Translations under genes and position numbers: made by a program
NCBI GenBank assembly: GCA_040507035.1
Contig: JBEVVR010000055.1
Coordinates: 24,827-88,826 of the forward strand
Length of the DNA stretch: 64,000 bases
Reading direction: 5' to 3'
DNA from: Thiodiazotropha sp040507035
Lineage (GTDB): Bacteria > Pseudomonadota > Gammaproteobacteria > Chromatiales > Chromatiaceae
In this document: positions 16,412-27,530 of the stretch, piece by piece
Layout of the letters: each line of letters begins with the position of its first letter
Numbering within the stretch: position 1 is the stretch's first letter
The notes under the pieces: model-generated
Seen by the model: the letters and a program-made list of their open reading frames with translations, nothing else
Databases searched by the model: none
Told to the model about the DNA's origin: nothing

Positions 16412-19275
16412 TGGAACATCTCTCGTTCAGTTTTCTTGTTTTGCATCAGACAGGACCAGATGTCCTGCACCAGTGCCCGCTCTTCTGAGAGTTTGTCACT
16501 CTCCACCAGGGCGGGCAGATCCTGTAGTGCGCTGCGATGGTATGCAGCGCGCAGCACTTTATAGATCCCCATCATCCGCTCTGCCGCGTGATCGTCAAGC
16601 AGACCGAGCTTGCTCAGGGTCTCCAGTAAACGAATATTGTCGCTCCAGATCAACAGATCAGGATAGTCATGCGCCCACAGGAGGACCGTGTATTGAACCA
16701 TAAATTCTATATCGACGATACCGCCTCTTCCCTGCTTGAGATCAAATTGTCCCGGATCGCTGTTATCCAGGCTGCCGCGCATCTTTTCGCGCATCTCCAC
16801 CACTTCAGCTTGCAATGCTCTCTGATCCCGTTTTTTACTCAACACATCCCGCCGCACTGCCTGGAAGCGCTCCTCTACTCGCTTGTCCCCAGCGACTACC
16901 CGCGCCCGCACCAGGGCCTGATGTTCCCAGGTCCAGGCGTGGTTGTGTTGGTAGGTCTTGAAGGTCTCAAGAGAGCTGACCATCATCCCTGAATTGCCAT
17001 TGGGCCTTAGCCGCATATCCACGTCATAGAGGATCCCCGAGGGGGTACGGGTGGTCATGATGTGGATGAAGCGCTGCGCCATGCGGGCATAGAAGACATC
17101 CACCGAGACCGCCTTGTCACCATCGGTGAAGGCATTTCTATCACTGCAACCGTGGAGAAAGACCATATCGAGATCGGAGCCGAAACCCAATTCAATGCCA
17201 CCCAGTTTACCGTAGCCGACGACGGCAAACCCGGTCTCCTCGGGAGCCAGCCCGGGAGGTCGCCCATGACGCCGCACCAACTCCTGGAAACTGAGCCGTA
17301 CCACCTGTTCAATGACGCTTTCAGCGATCCAGGTAAGATAGTCACTGACCACCATCAACGGAATCTGTTCGGCGATATCCGCCGCCGCCACCCGCAGCCG
17401 GTTGCTCTGGGCGAACAGGCGCAGCAGTTCCATCTGACTCTCAAGATCATCCTCGTCGATCCGCGAAAGCTGATCGGCCAGCTCCGCGCTCAGGGCAGCA
17501 CGCTTCAAGGGCGAGTAGAGACGACGGGGATCGAGCAACTCATCCAGCAGGATCGGATGGCGGGTCAACATATTGGCCACCCAGGGACTGACCGCGGTGA
17601 GTTTCACCAGCTGCGAGAGTACCAGGGGGTTCTCCACCAAGAGCGCTATATAGGCGGTCCGCTGGGTAATCGCCTCGAGCAGACCGACCACCCGCGGCAA
17701 GGCATCGTCGGCCCACTCCGACTGACCCACCGCTTGCAACAGCAGAGGCATCAATTGATCGAGTCGCTCCCGACCCTTGGTGCTGAGTCTGCGATAGGCA
17801 TGACTGCCGCGAAATTTCTGCAATAGTTGTAGTGCCGCATTACCCTGGCTGAAACCCGCCTCCTCGAGCGCCGATACCGCCTGCTCGTCATCGTAGGCCT
17901 CATGCCAGACCCTGATCAGTGGCTGACTCTCCTCATCACTCGAGGTTTGGGGCGCAGCAAATACCATATCGAAATGGCCCTGCACCCGCTTTCGATGGTG
18001 CTCGAGTTTACTGAAAAAATCATCCCACTCCCGGTAGCCCATGGAGCGTGCCAGACGCAGCCTGCTCAACTCATCGGCAGGCAAGAGGTGAGTCTGCCTG
18101 TCCTGCCAGGCCTGGAGGCGATTCTCCACCAGACGCAGAAAATGATAGGCGTCACTCAGCTCCTGCACCGTATAGCTGGGCAGCAACTCTCGCTCCTCAA
18201 GACATTGCAACACCTGCAGTATGGGGCGAATCTGCAGCGCCTTGTCGCGCCCACCGCGTATCAGTTGGAATGCCTGGCCGATAAATTCGATTTCACGGAT
18301 CCCGCCCGGTCCCAGTTTGATATTCGCCTCCATGCCCTTTTTATGCAGTTCATTGCTGATCAACTGTTTCATCTCCCGCAACGACTCGATGGCCCCGAAG
18401 TCGAGATAGCGGCGATAGACGAAGGGGCGCAGCATCGCCATCAACTCGGACCCGGCAGCGGCATCTCCCGCCACTACGCGAGCCTTGATCATGGCGTAGC
18501 GTTCCCACTGCCTTCCCTGGGAACCGTAATAACTCTCCATGGCGGAGAAGCTCATGGCCAGCGGCCCGGCACCACCAAAGGGACGCAAACGGGTGTCGAC
18601 CCTGAAGACGAAACCATCGCCGGTGTGATTATCGAGCATCTGCACCAGACGCTGGCAGAGCCGGATAAAAAACTGCTCATTGGTATATTGCCGCGTGCCG
18701 TCGGTGTAACCCTCTTCAGGGTAGGCAAAGATAAGATCGATATCGGATGAGAGGTTGAGCTCCCTGGCGCCCAGCTTGCCCATGCCCAAGACGACCAGGG
18801 ACTGCTCCTCCCCGGCCTGGTTTCTCGGCCTGCCCATCTGGGTGCAAAACCAGCCATAGAGTTTTTGCAGTGTGTTATCGATGGCGGCATCGGCAAGTGC
18901 CGAGAGATCCTCCAAGGTCTCATGCAAGGGTGCCAGTCCACCCAAATCACGCCAGATAATGCGCATCATCTGGCGACGCCTGAATAGCCTGAGCACACGG
19001 GAAAGCGAGGCCTCGTCAGCAACAGCCTCGAGCTCCTCTTCCAGGCGTCGAGACATCTCCCCTTGCTCAAAGGAACTCGCCAATGCACCCTGTTGGTAGA
19101 GCTCCACGAGCAGCTCAGGGTAGCGCTGCGCATTCTGCGCCAGATAGTCGCTTGCCTCCCATACCTTGGCGGCAGTCTCTCGAAATTCAGCCTCCCGGGG
19201 AGCGGACGACCCGGCTTCCGCCAGCTTCTGTTGCCACGCCTGCCACAGCCTCTCTCTCTCTTGTTGCAGATTCAC
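16408..19275 (-). CDS. glnE: Bifunctional glutamine synthetase adenylyltransferase/deadenylase
   Basis: 955 residues, the normal size for GlnE. Two nucleotidyltransferase halves are present. The first, deadenylating half has LSSDIDLIFAYPEEG (around residue 178-192). The second, adenylylating half has GFGSDLDMVFLHG (around residue 701-713). Each is followed by its helical regulatory part. The enzyme controls glutamine synthetase by adding or removing AMP in answer to PII and glutamine. It heads the glnE-ilvE-zinc-finger operon. No lesion visible. Confidence 0.96.
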   Translation of the reverse strand: MNLQQERERLWQAWQQKLAEAGSSAPREAEFRETAAKVWEASDYLAQNAQRYPELLVELYQQGALASSFEQGEMSRRLEEELEAVADEASLSRVLRLFRRRQMMRIIWRDLGGLAPLHETLEDLSALADAAIDNTLQKLYGWFCTQMGRPRNQAGEEQSLVVLGMGKLGARELNLSSDIDLIFAYPEEGYTDGTRQYTNEQFFIRLCQRLVQMLDNHTGDGFVFRVDTRLRPFGGAGPLAMSFSAMESYYGSQGRQWERYAMIKARVVAGDAAAGSELMAMLRPFVYRRYLDFGAIESLREMKQLISNELHKKGMEANIKLGPGGIREIEFIGQAFQLIRGGRDKALQIRPILQVLQCLEERELLPSYTVQELSDAYHFLRLVENRLQAWQDRQTHLLPADELSRLRLARSMGYREWDDFFSKLEHHRKRVQGHFDMVFAAPQTSSDEESQPLIRVWHEAYDDEQAVSALEEAGFSQGNAALQLLQKFRGSHAYRRLSTKGRERLDQLMPLLLQAVGQSEWADDALPRVVGLLEAITQRTAYIALLVENPLVLSQLVKLTAVSPWVANMLTRHPILLDELLDPRRLYSPLKRAALSAELADQLSRIDEDDLESQMELLRLFAQSNRLRVAAADIAEQIPLMVVSDYLTWIAESVIEQVVRLSFQELVRRHGRPPGLAPEETGFAVVGYGKLGGIELGFGSDLDMVFLHGCSDRNAFTDGDKAVSVDVFYARMAQRFIHIMTTRTPSGILYDVDMRLRPNGNSGMMVSSLETFKTYQHNHAWTWEHQALVRARVVAGDKRVEERFQAVRRDVLSKKRDQRALQAEVVEMREKMRGSLDNSDPGQFDLKQGRGGIVDIEFMVQYTVLLWAHDYPDLLIWSDNIRLLETLSKLGLLDDHAAERMMGIYKVLRAAYHRSALQDLPALVESDKLSEERALVQDIWSCLMQNKKTEREMFQ

Positions 19276-19427
19276 TCAAAAGCCCGTCGTTTAATCAGGA
19301 TGCCTGAAACCAGTCTATCAGTTTTCTTGCTGTGTATTTAAGCAGGCACTCCCTCAGTATCGAACTGACGGCTGGGCGAGACGCCCACCCGCGGTAAAGT
19401 CCAAGCAGGTGGGTCTAGGTGGTCACA

Positions 19428-21692
19428 TCATCTAATCTTGTTCTGAATTGCGCGCATCATTTCCACGATCTTATCCGAGAGGGGGCCGACCCGCTGATAC
19501 GCTTCCTCGGCGGCTCTCAGATCACCCTTGCTCTTGAGCTCGGAGATATGTTTGATCAGCTCGTGCAGCTCTCTATGCGGCTGTTCAATCTGCTTGATTT
19601 CACTGATATGGGAGAGTTCCTTGCGACCCACCTCCTCATACCAGAGGCCAAAACCGCAGGCCTTGTGATTGAAAGCCACCCGTTCGTCGAGAGAGCCCTT
19701 GCCATCGAGGAAACTACGCAGCTTGCTCTTCCAACTCATATGTGCCGCCATCGCCTGTTGCAAATGGGTGCAGTGGGCATTGCTGGTATTGAACTCCGAC
19801 AACAGACCGCTCAACAGGTCGATCTCTTGTGACATCCCCTCGCTCGCCTCATAGCTCTTGATGGAGTTATTCGTGGTCTGTTCCGCCACGTGGGTAATTT
19901 CGACGATATTGCGATTGATATCTTCCGCCACCGCGCTCTGCTCCTCAGCCGCCGTGGCGATCTGGGAACTCATCTGCGAGATGCCGTCGACAACCCGTGT
20001 TATCTCCTCCAGTGCTTCGTGGGCGCGGCCGGCCTGTTCCACACTCTCGGCCGCCTGCTCCTGGCTGGTCTGCATCACCGAGACGGTTTCATGGACACCT
20101 GATTGCAGGCTCTCGATCATCTCCTGAATCTCCTGGGTCGAATCCTGGGTACGTTTCGCCAGGGTTCTCACCTCGTCGGCGACAACGGCAAATCCGCGTC
20201 CCTGCTCACCGGCACGGGCCGCCTCGATGGCCGCATTCAACGCCAGCAGATTGGTCTGATCGGCGATCCCGCGTATTACATCGAGCACTGAACCGATGCG
20301 CTCACTGTCCTGCTCCACGCGCTGCACGGTTTCCACTGCCCTGCCTACTTCTGTCGCCAGGGTATCGATACTGCCGGTCACCCCGTTCACCACCTCGCGA
20401 CCATTGTTGGCCTGCTGGTCGGCCTGGCGTGCGGCTTCTGCAGTCTGGGTGGTATTCTGTGCCACCTCATGGACGGTAGCGGACATCTCGGTCATCGCCG
20501 TTGCCACCTGCGTCGTCTGTTCGTGCTGTTGATTGATGCCATCCCTGGTGCGCTCAGCCAGGGTGGCAAACTCCCCAATCCGCAGACTGAGATTCCCGGT
20601 TGCCATGGAGACCTTGTTGATCATCCCCTCGGTCTTTTCGGCAAAACGATTATAGGCCCTCGAGAGCCGTGTCACCTCGTCGGCCCCGGACTCATCCATG
20701 CGCACCGTGAGATCGCCCTCGGCGGAGGCAATGCCCTCCATCGCAATGGCTGCATCGCTGATCGGTTTTACCACGCCACGACTGATCAGCCAGACCATCA
20801 CCCCGATCACCAATACTGAGAGCAGTCCCAAGCCGATCACCATCATCATCAGGTTCGTCATGGAGTCGGCGAAATAGCTACGGTCCTTTGCCAACAGCAG
20901 CACCCCGATCGACTCACCCGAATAGTTCTCAACTGTCGCTGCATAGTAGGAGACCGGTTTACCGTCGAGTTCGCCCTTATCAAAAAGATGCTTACCGCTA
21001 ACCAACGCCTTCAGGGCTTGCATGCTGACCAGGTTATTACCCTCCATGGTGGTGGCAAAACGATCCATCTCACCCTTGCGATTGATATAGAGTTCAAGGT
21101 CGACCCCATGGTGCTTGGAGTAGTCGTCGAAATACGCCTGCCCGAAGGACATGCCAAACTCCACGGTGCCGACGTGTTCTCCAGCATTGCTGACAGGTAC
21201 CAACCCCCGGATACCCAAACCGGCGACACCCACTTCCAGGCCTTGGATGGCCTTTTTGCTCTTGTTGCCCTCCACCACGGTAAAGCGAAATGTGGAGAGG
21301 TCGTCACCAAACTTGGCCGGCTTGTGGACCCTCAGGAAAGAGGTGGCGGGTGGTTCATGAAACTGAAACTGGCGCACCCCATACTCCTTCTTCAACACCT
21401 GGAACCCAGGCACGAAGAGATCATGGAGTGCCTCACGATCACGCTCAGCGAAATAGCTCTGAACATCGGGAATCCCTGCAACCAGGGCGCTCATCGCCTT
21501 GGCCAGCCGCCCTTCTGATTCGATCCCCGCAACCACGGTCTTGAAGATCTCCTCCATTTCATTCTCTTCCGCCGAGTGCAGCGTTCCACCCATGAAGCTG
21601 AAGGCAGTCGAGAGGGTAATAGCTAGAACGAGAACGACTGCCAGCACTGTAGCGATGACAAAGCGCTGCGAGATACCAATATTCCTGAACAT
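19428..21692 (-). CDS. Methyl-accepting chemotaxis protein with Cache sensor and C-terminal CZB zinc domain
   Basis: 754 residues. TM1 is at about 12-34. A periplasmic Cache-type sensor (about 40-280, with FHEPPATSFLRVHKPAKFGD) is followed by TM2 (about 286-310), HAMP (about 312-370) and the signalling domain, whose hairpin tip is DQTNLLALNAAIEAARAGEQ. It ends in a chemoreceptor zinc-binding (CZB) domain (about 640-745) with AHMSWKSKLRSF and CGFGLWYEEV plus later His residues. CZB domains bind zinc and can report zinc or hypochlorite-type oxidants; the periplasmic ligand is unknown. No che genes are nearby, so it is an orphan receptor gene. Confidence 0.92.
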   Translation of the reverse strand: MFRNIGISQRFVIATVLAVVLVLAITLSTAFSFMGGTLHSAEENEMEEIFKTVVAGIESEGRLAKAMSALVAGIPDVQSYFAERDREALHDLFVPGFQVLKKEYGVRQFQFHEPPATSFLRVHKPAKFGDDLSTFRFTVVEGNKSKKAIQGLEVGVAGLGIRGLVPVSNAGEHVGTVEFGMSFGQAYFDDYSKHHGVDLELYINRKGEMDRFATTMEGNNLVSMQALKALVSGKHLFDKGELDGKPVSYYAATVENYSGESIGVLLLAKDRSYFADSMTNLMMMVIGLGLLSVLVIGVMVWLISRGVVKPISDAAIAMEGIASAEGDLTVRMDESGADEVTRLSRAYNRFAEKTEGMINKVSMATGNLSLRIGEFATLAERTRDGINQQHEQTTQVATAMTEMSATVHEVAQNTTQTAEAARQADQQANNGREVVNGVTGSIDTLATEVGRAVETVQRVEQDSERIGSVLDVIRGIADQTNLLALNAAIEAARAGEQGRGFAVVADEVRTLAKRTQDSTQEIQEMIESLQSGVHETVSVMQTSQEQAAESVEQAGRAHEALEEITRVVDGISQMSSQIATAAEEQSAVAEDINRNIVEITHVAEQTTNNSIKSYEASEGMSQEIDLLSGLLSEFNTSNAHCTHLQQAMAAHMSWKSKLRSFLDGKGSLDERVAFNHKACGFGLWYEEVGRKELSHISEIKQIEQPHRELHELIKHISELKSKGDLRAAEEAYQRVGPLSDKIVEMMRAIQNKIR

Positions 21693-21793
21693 GGTTTTCC
21701 TCCGATAGTCAGACGCCTCCTTTCGTCAAACAGAAAAGCTCCAAACACTAAAAACATCGGCAGATTCGAGGAAAAATTAACCGTCCAGAATGT

Positions 21794-21823
21794 AAAAAAC
21801 CCCGAGCCTGAATAGACCCGGGG
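21794..21823 (-). terminator. Rho-independent terminator after groEL
   Basis: On the minus strand CCCCGGG (21823-21817) and CTCGGGG (21806-21800) form a stem closed by a 10-base loop, followed by six T (21799-21794). It lies 33 bases beyond the groEL stop and fits the end of the groESL transcript. Confidence 0.8.
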
Positions 21824-21855
21824 CCTTGGTAAAAAATACCACTTAAGGGGTATGT

Positions 21856-23499
<1,644 letters not shown>

Positions 23500-23577
23500 G
23501 TCTTAATTTCCTTGGGCAAATGTTGAAAATCTTCACCAGGCCTTGCCTGTTTCGCTCTGAGATAGAAATGTCAGGGT

Positions 23578-23868
23578 TCAGTCTTCAATCACACCCATGA
23601 TGTCTTCTTCACGCATGACGAGAACTTCCTCACCACCCAACTTCACTTCAGTACCGGAGTATTTGCCGAACAGCACACTATCACCGACCTTGACATCCAG
23701 CGGTCGAATCTCACCGCTTTCGGTGATCTTGCCGTTGCCGATAGCCAGTACCTCACCGAGAACGGGTTTCTCGGTAGCTGCATCAGGAAGCACAATACCA
23801 CCCGGGCTGGTGCGCTCCTCTTCCTTACGACGAACGATCACGCGATCGTGCAGCGGACGAATATTCAT
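23578..23868 (-). CDS. groES: Co-chaperonin GroES (10 kDa)
   Basis: 96 residues from the ATG at 23868, starting MNIRPLHDRVIVRRKEEERT. The longer open frame up to 23949 lacks family support, while GAGGAGA sits just before this ATG. The mobile-loop segment KEEERTSPGGIVLPDAATEK and the C-terminal EVLVMREEDIMGVIE are typical. It caps the GroEL ring. First gene of the operon, downstream of a CIRCE operator. Confidence 0.98.
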   Translation of the reverse strand: MNIRPLHDRVIVRRKEEERTSPGGIVLPDAATEKPVLGEVLAIGNGKITESGEIRPLDVKVGDSVLFGKYSGTEVKLGGEEVLVMREEDIMGVIED

Positions 23869-23935
23869 CGACTGATTCTCCTCAAATAAATGGTTTTTCT
23901 GAAAAATCGATAGTGGTTCTTTATGGGTAAGGCTG

Positions 23936-23962
23936 TTAGCACTCACCATAACTGAGTGCTAA
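23936..23962. promoter_or_regulatory. CIRCE operator (HrcA binding site)
   Basis: TTAGCACTC - 9 bases - GAGTGCTAA is an exact match to the CIRCE consensus. It sits directly after the predicted -10 box of groES, so HrcA binding would block transcription. hrcA itself is not in the window. Confidence 0.95.
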
Positions 23963-23989
23963 TAATAGAGAGAAAAAGCGTTTAGTCAA
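23962..23989 (-). promoter_or_regulatory. Predicted sigma-70 promoter of groESL
   Basis: Minus strand TTGACT (23989-23984), a 16-base spacer and TATTAT (23967-23962) match -35 and -10 boxes. The start point would fall inside the CIRCE element, consistent with HrcA repression. Confidence 0.7.
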
Positions 23990-24098
23990 GGCTCTGCGGG
24001 AGATTTATCGCAATTAACCTGCACCCAACCAAGTCGACGCATGGAATATGTGTGATAATTGACTTTTTTGACCATCCCAACACAACAAGAGACCCAAC

Positions 24099-24527
24099 AT
24101 GAGACAAGCCAAACAGGGTGATACCGTCCGCATTCACTATACCGGCACGCTAGACGATGGAACTCAATTCGACTCCTCGATTGAGCGCGAACCCATTGAG
24201 TTCACCCTTGGTGACAATAGAGTCATCCCCGGGTTCGAATCGGGTGTGGAGGGGATGCAGGTCGGCGAACAGAAACGGATACACATTCCCGCGGATGAAG
24301 CCTACGGCGATCACAACCAAGCCCTGGTGGAAGAGGTCCCGCTGGAACACTTTCCCGATGACCTGAATCTCAAGGTGGGTATGAATCTCCAGGCATCCAG
24401 CCCCAACGGTGAGCAGTTCAACGTGGTTGTCACCGCCCTTACCGATAAACTAGCAACCATTGACGGTAACCATCCACTGGCAGGGGAAGCGCTGAATTTT
24501 GATCTTGAGCTGGTAGAGATTGTTTGA
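24099..24527 (+). CDS. FKBP-type peptidyl-prolyl isomerase, SlyD/SlpA-like
   Basis: 142 residues. The N-terminal part VRIHYTGTLDDGTQFDSS and the FKBP segment FTLGDNRVIPGFESGVEGM are followed by an inserted-in-flap domain (about 70-125; EAYGDHNQALVEEVPLEHF), as in SlyD and SlpA. It speeds proline isomerisation and acts as a chaperone in the cytoplasm. It lacks the His/Cys-rich metal-binding tail of E. coli SlyD. It is divergent from groESL and transcribed alone. Confidence 0.93.
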   Translation: MRQAKQGDTVRIHYTGTLDDGTQFDSSIEREPIEFTLGDNRVIPGFESGVEGMQVGEQKRIHIPADEAYGDHNQALVEEVPLEHFPDDLNLKVGMNLQASSPNGEQFNVVVTALTDKLATIDGNHPLAGEALNFDLELVEIV

Positions 24528-24599
24528 TTTTGTTACAAGGTTTCACTATTAATTTCGAACCACAAACCACTACAATTAAGGTGAGATTGGGAGGTCACA

Positions 24600-25415
24600 A
24601 TGGCAGAATCTAAAAAAGAGAAGAGCAACAAACCGAAAAAAATCGACAGCAAGGTCTACGAGAAAGAGCTGTTCAATCTGCAGCTGGAACTGGTCAAGCT
24701 ACAGGAGTGGATCAAGCATGAAGGCCTCAAGGTAGTGGTTATTTTCGAGGGCAGGGATGCGGCCGGTAAGGGTGGCGTGATTAAACGCATCAACCAGCAT
24801 CTCAACCCGCGCATCTGCCGCGTGGTAGCCCTACCCGCCCCCACGGAGAGGGAACAGACCCAATGGTATTTCCAGCGTTATGTGCCCCACTTGCCCGCCG
24901 CCGGGGAGATGGTGCTGTTCGACCGCAGCTGGTACAACCGGGCCGGCGTCGAGAAGGTGATGGGATTCTGTACCGACGAGGAGCACCAGGAGTTCCTGCG
25001 CTCCTGTCCCGAGTTCGAACGCATGTTGGTGCGCTCTGGCATCACCCTGATCAAATACTGGTTCTCCGTCTCCGATGAGGAGCAGGAGCGCCGCTTTCAG
25101 AGCAGACTGGAAGAGCCTCACAAACGTTGGAAACTGAGCCCGATGGACCTGGAGTCCCGCTCCCGCTGGCTGGAGTATTCAAAGGCGAAGGACGAGATGT
25201 TCGCCCACACCGATATCAAGCAGGCGCCCTGGTACGTGGTGAACTCGGACATCAAGAAACACGCCAGACTCAACTGCATCGCCCATCTGCTGAGCATGGT
25301 TCCCTACGAAGATCTGACCCCGGAGCCTATCGAACTCCCTCATCGCGCAACCGATAAAGGTTACGTTAGGCCACCTATCTCCGATCAGACATTCGTCCCG
25401 GAAATCTACCCTTAA
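24600..25415 (+). CDS. ppk2: Polyphosphate kinase 2
   Basis: 271 residues, a one-domain PPK2. Walker A is GRDAAGKG (51-58) and the Walker B/lid region reads EMVLFDRSWYNRAGVEKVMG (about 108-127). A basic C-terminal lid contains FQSRLEEPHKRWKLSPMDLE. It moves phosphate between polyphosphate and nucleoside diphosphates; single-domain members differ in ADP/GDP preference, not readable here. A TGGGAGG site lies before the ATG. It stands alone, and no ppk1 or ppx is in the window. Confidence 0.95.
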   Translation: MAESKKEKSNKPKKIDSKVYEKELFNLQLELVKLQEWIKHEGLKVVVIFEGRDAAGKGGVIKRINQHLNPRICRVVALPAPTEREQTQWYFQRYVPHLPAAGEMVLFDRSWYNRAGVEKVMGFCTDEEHQEFLRSCPEFERMLVRSGITLIKYWFSVSDEEQERRFQSRLEEPHKRWKLSPMDLESRSRWLEYSKAKDEMFAHTDIKQAPWYVVNSDIKKHARLNCIAHLLSMVPYEDLTPEPIELPHRATDKGYVRPPISDQTFVPEIYP

Positions 25416-25542
25416 ACAGATATTCGAACTCTATACTGATGAGCGTCGGGATGAGATGGTTGACTATCCAATCGGAGATGCCGATAACCCTCGACAGCAC
25501 CGATCAGAGATTATTGGTCACCGCGAAGTGAAGAGGCGATGA

Positions 25543-25989
25543 CTATTTCTTCTCATCCTCACGCTTGAACTCTCCCTCGATGACACGCCTCTCCCCGGGT
25601 TCATGGGGCGCCGCTTCCTGAGGCCCCATGATGCCCCCCTGCTGCAGCCCGACAGCCAGCAGCCAACGCCGGATGGGAGGTACCAGAAAGACGAACCCCA
25701 CCACATCGGTAATAAATCCGGGAAGCAGCAGCAGAAAGCCGCATATCAGTAAAACCGCACCCTCCAACATCTCAAAGGCCGGCACCTCGCCACGATCCAT
25801 GGTTGCACGGACCTTGGTCAGGGTGGCAAATCCTTGGGCACGCACCATCCAACCGCCCAGGAGGGCGGTGAAAATGGTCAGAAAGATGGTCGAAAAAGCG
25901 CCTATCTGCGACCCCACCTGGATCAGAAAATAGAGCTCCACCAGGGGCACACCGACAAACAGCAACAGAAACAGCAGCAGAGGATTCAT
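25543..25989 (-). CDS. fxsA: FxsA family membrane protein
   Basis: 148 residues from the ATG at 25989 (MNPLLLFLLLFVGVPLVELY), the start used by the family; the open frame extends 38 codons upstream without family support. Three or four membrane segments lie between about 3 and 115, with the conserved GGWMVRAQGFATLTKVRATM in between. A charged tail ends the protein. E. coli FxsA relieves exclusion of phage T7 by the F plasmid; its normal role is unclear. It stands alone, convergent with ppk2. Confidence 0.88.
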   Translation of the reverse strand: MNPLLLFLLLFVGVPLVELYFLIQVGSQIGAFSTIFLTIFTALLGGWMVRAQGFATLTKVRATMDRGEVPAFEMLEGAVLLICGFLLLLPGFITDVVGFVFLVPPIRRWLLAVGLQQGGIMGPQEAAPHEPGERRVIEGEFKREDEKK

Positions 25990-26201
25990 AGGCGGAAAGC
26001 TTACGCCGGGCCACCACTGCAGACAAGACTCCCTCTGATTGATCCAGTCAGCGGCTGTCACCCTTTGTTGCTGTGCAGCAGGAGTCCAGCCTATTGACTG
26101 CAATTGCTTTCTCTATATATTCATGCTTTTATCAAACTTGATGCTATAAATAAATCAAAGTGCAATTGTGCTAGATAAATATTCTGCTCGTTAAAGGGAA
26201 A

Positions 26202-27053
26202 ATGATGAAAATGAAACTACCAACTGATCGTACAAGAGACTCAGGCGCAACAGCCTTGGCTGCTATAGTTGCCGCCGCTTTCATCGGCCTCAGTGGTTGT
26301 GAGGCCACTATGCCGAAAATGGGGGGGGCTTCCGGGCACACCGTTACCGGCGCCGCCAGCGGTGAAACCTCAGAAGGTGCCAACAGCGCCCTGGAGCGCT
26401 GTGATGAGACCCTCGGCACCCTGGCCGTGGTTGAAGACCAATCCGCACCCTGGTGGGCCACCTACAGACACCGCTATCCGACCCTGGGTACCACAGTCCC
26501 GGTACTGCGCACCATGATCCAGCAATCCAACTGTTTTGTCGTCGTCGAACGAGGTCGGGCGATGAACAACATGATGCAGGAGCGGGCCCTGATGCAGTCC
26601 GGCGAGATGCGGCAAGGGAGTAATTTCGGCAAGGGCCAGATGGTGGCAGCCGACTACACCATGAATCCAAGCATCCAGTTCTCCGAAAAGGGAACCAGTG
26701 GCGTTAAAGGCATAGTGGGCGGTCTCTTCGGTTCCGTGGCCGGCGCCCTGGCGGGTGGTCTGAAGGCCAACGAAGCCGCCACTACCCTGCTGTTGGTGGA
26801 CAACCGCTCCGGTGTCCAGATCTCTTCCTCGGTAGGCAATGCCAAGAACTTCGACTACAACCTCTTCGGCGGACTCTTCGGCGGCGGCGCCTTTGGCGGC
26901 GCTGGTGCTTACACCAACACACCGGAAGGCAAGGTGATCACCGCCGCTTTCGCAGACTCCTTCAACCAGATGGTGAAGGCCCTGAGAAACTACAAGGCTC
27001 AGCAGGTCAAGGGCGGCCTGGGCAAAGGTGGACGTCTCAAAGTTGGCGAATAG
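26202..27053 (+). CDS. CsgG/HfaB-like lipoprotein
   Basis: 283 residues. A signal peptide ends at the lipobox GLSGC (Cys33). The middle resembles CsgG-family domains, with VPVLRTMIQQSNCFVVVERG and MNNMMQERALMQSGE (about 107-140). A glycine-rich part follows (GGLFGSVAGALAGGLKANEA), then a C-terminal helix FADSFNQMVKALRNY. CsgG proteins form outer-membrane secretion pores, but many relatives are only known as lipoproteins linked to envelope assembly. No curli genes are nearby, so curli export is not implied. Confidence 0.8.
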   Translation: MMKMKLPTDRTRDSGATALAAIVAAAFIGLSGCEATMPKMGGASGHTVTGAASGETSEGANSALERCDETLGTLAVVEDQSAPWWATYRHRYPTLGTTVPVLRTMIQQSNCFVVVERGRAMNNMMQERALMQSGEMRQGSNFGKGQMVAADYTMNPSIQFSEKGTSGVKGIVGGLFGSVAGALAGGLKANEAATTLLLVDNRSGVQISSSVGNAKNFDYNLFGGLFGGGAFGGAGAYTNTPEGKVITAAFADSFNQMVKALRNYKAQQVKGGLGKGGRLKVGE

Positions 27054-27086
27054 ACCAAGCCTCATCTCTAGCTGAGGTTATCTCGC

Positions 27087-27119
27087 AAAAGGCGGCCCAA
27101 CCCTGGGCCGCCTTTTTTC
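27087..27119 (+). terminator. Rho-independent terminator after the CsgG-like gene
   Basis: AAAAGGCGGCCCA - ACCC - TGGGCCGCCTTTTTT: a long GC-rich stem followed by six T, 34 bases beyond the stop codon. It can act in both directions because of the A run on the other side. Confidence 0.92.
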
Positions 27120-27206
27120 TTACACGCCACCCCAATCTCTCACTGAGATTCAACGTCCTTCGCAGCTATTTTTGCCAGTTGCATTGGGATAGTGTATTTT
27201 CCGCCA

Positions 27207-27530
27207 ATGCCGACTCCACTCCTTTTGATTCTCTGCACCGCACCTGACAGGGAGTGCGGGCTCAAGCTAGCCAACTCACTGCTTGAGCAAAACCTGGCAG
27301 CATGCGTCAACCTCACCTCGCCGGTCACCTCCGTCTACCGCTGGCAAGGAAAAGTCGAACAGTCCGAGGAGATTTTGCTGCTGATCAAGACCACAGAAAA
27401 AAAATATCCAGAGGTGGAGGCAGCGCTCCGGACGCTACATCCCTATGAACTTCCGGAAATCATCGCAGTCCCTCTAGAGCAGGGGCTGGATGACTACCTC
27501 GACTGGGTGGAGAGATGCATAGAAGAATAG
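27207..27530 (+). CDS. cutA: Divalent-cation tolerance protein CutA
   Basis: 107 residues from the ATG at 27207 (MPTPLLLILCTAPDRECG); an upstream in-frame GTG at 27192 is possible but not needed. The conserved core ACVNLTSPVTSVYRWQGKVE and the acidic end are typical. CutA forms stable trimers linked to copper tolerance. It overlaps the start of dsbD by 16 bases, the same cutA-dsbD order as in E. coli. Confidence 0.95.
   Translation: MPTPLLLILCTAPDRECGLKLANSLLEQNLAACVNLTSPVTSVYRWQGKVEQSEEILLLIKTTEKKYPEVEAALRTLHPYELPEIIAVPLEQGLDDYLDWVERCIEE

Noticed and set aside
26004..26103. N-terminal extension of FxsA
   Set aside because: The added residues are polar and not in the family; MNPLLLF at 25989 matches known starts.
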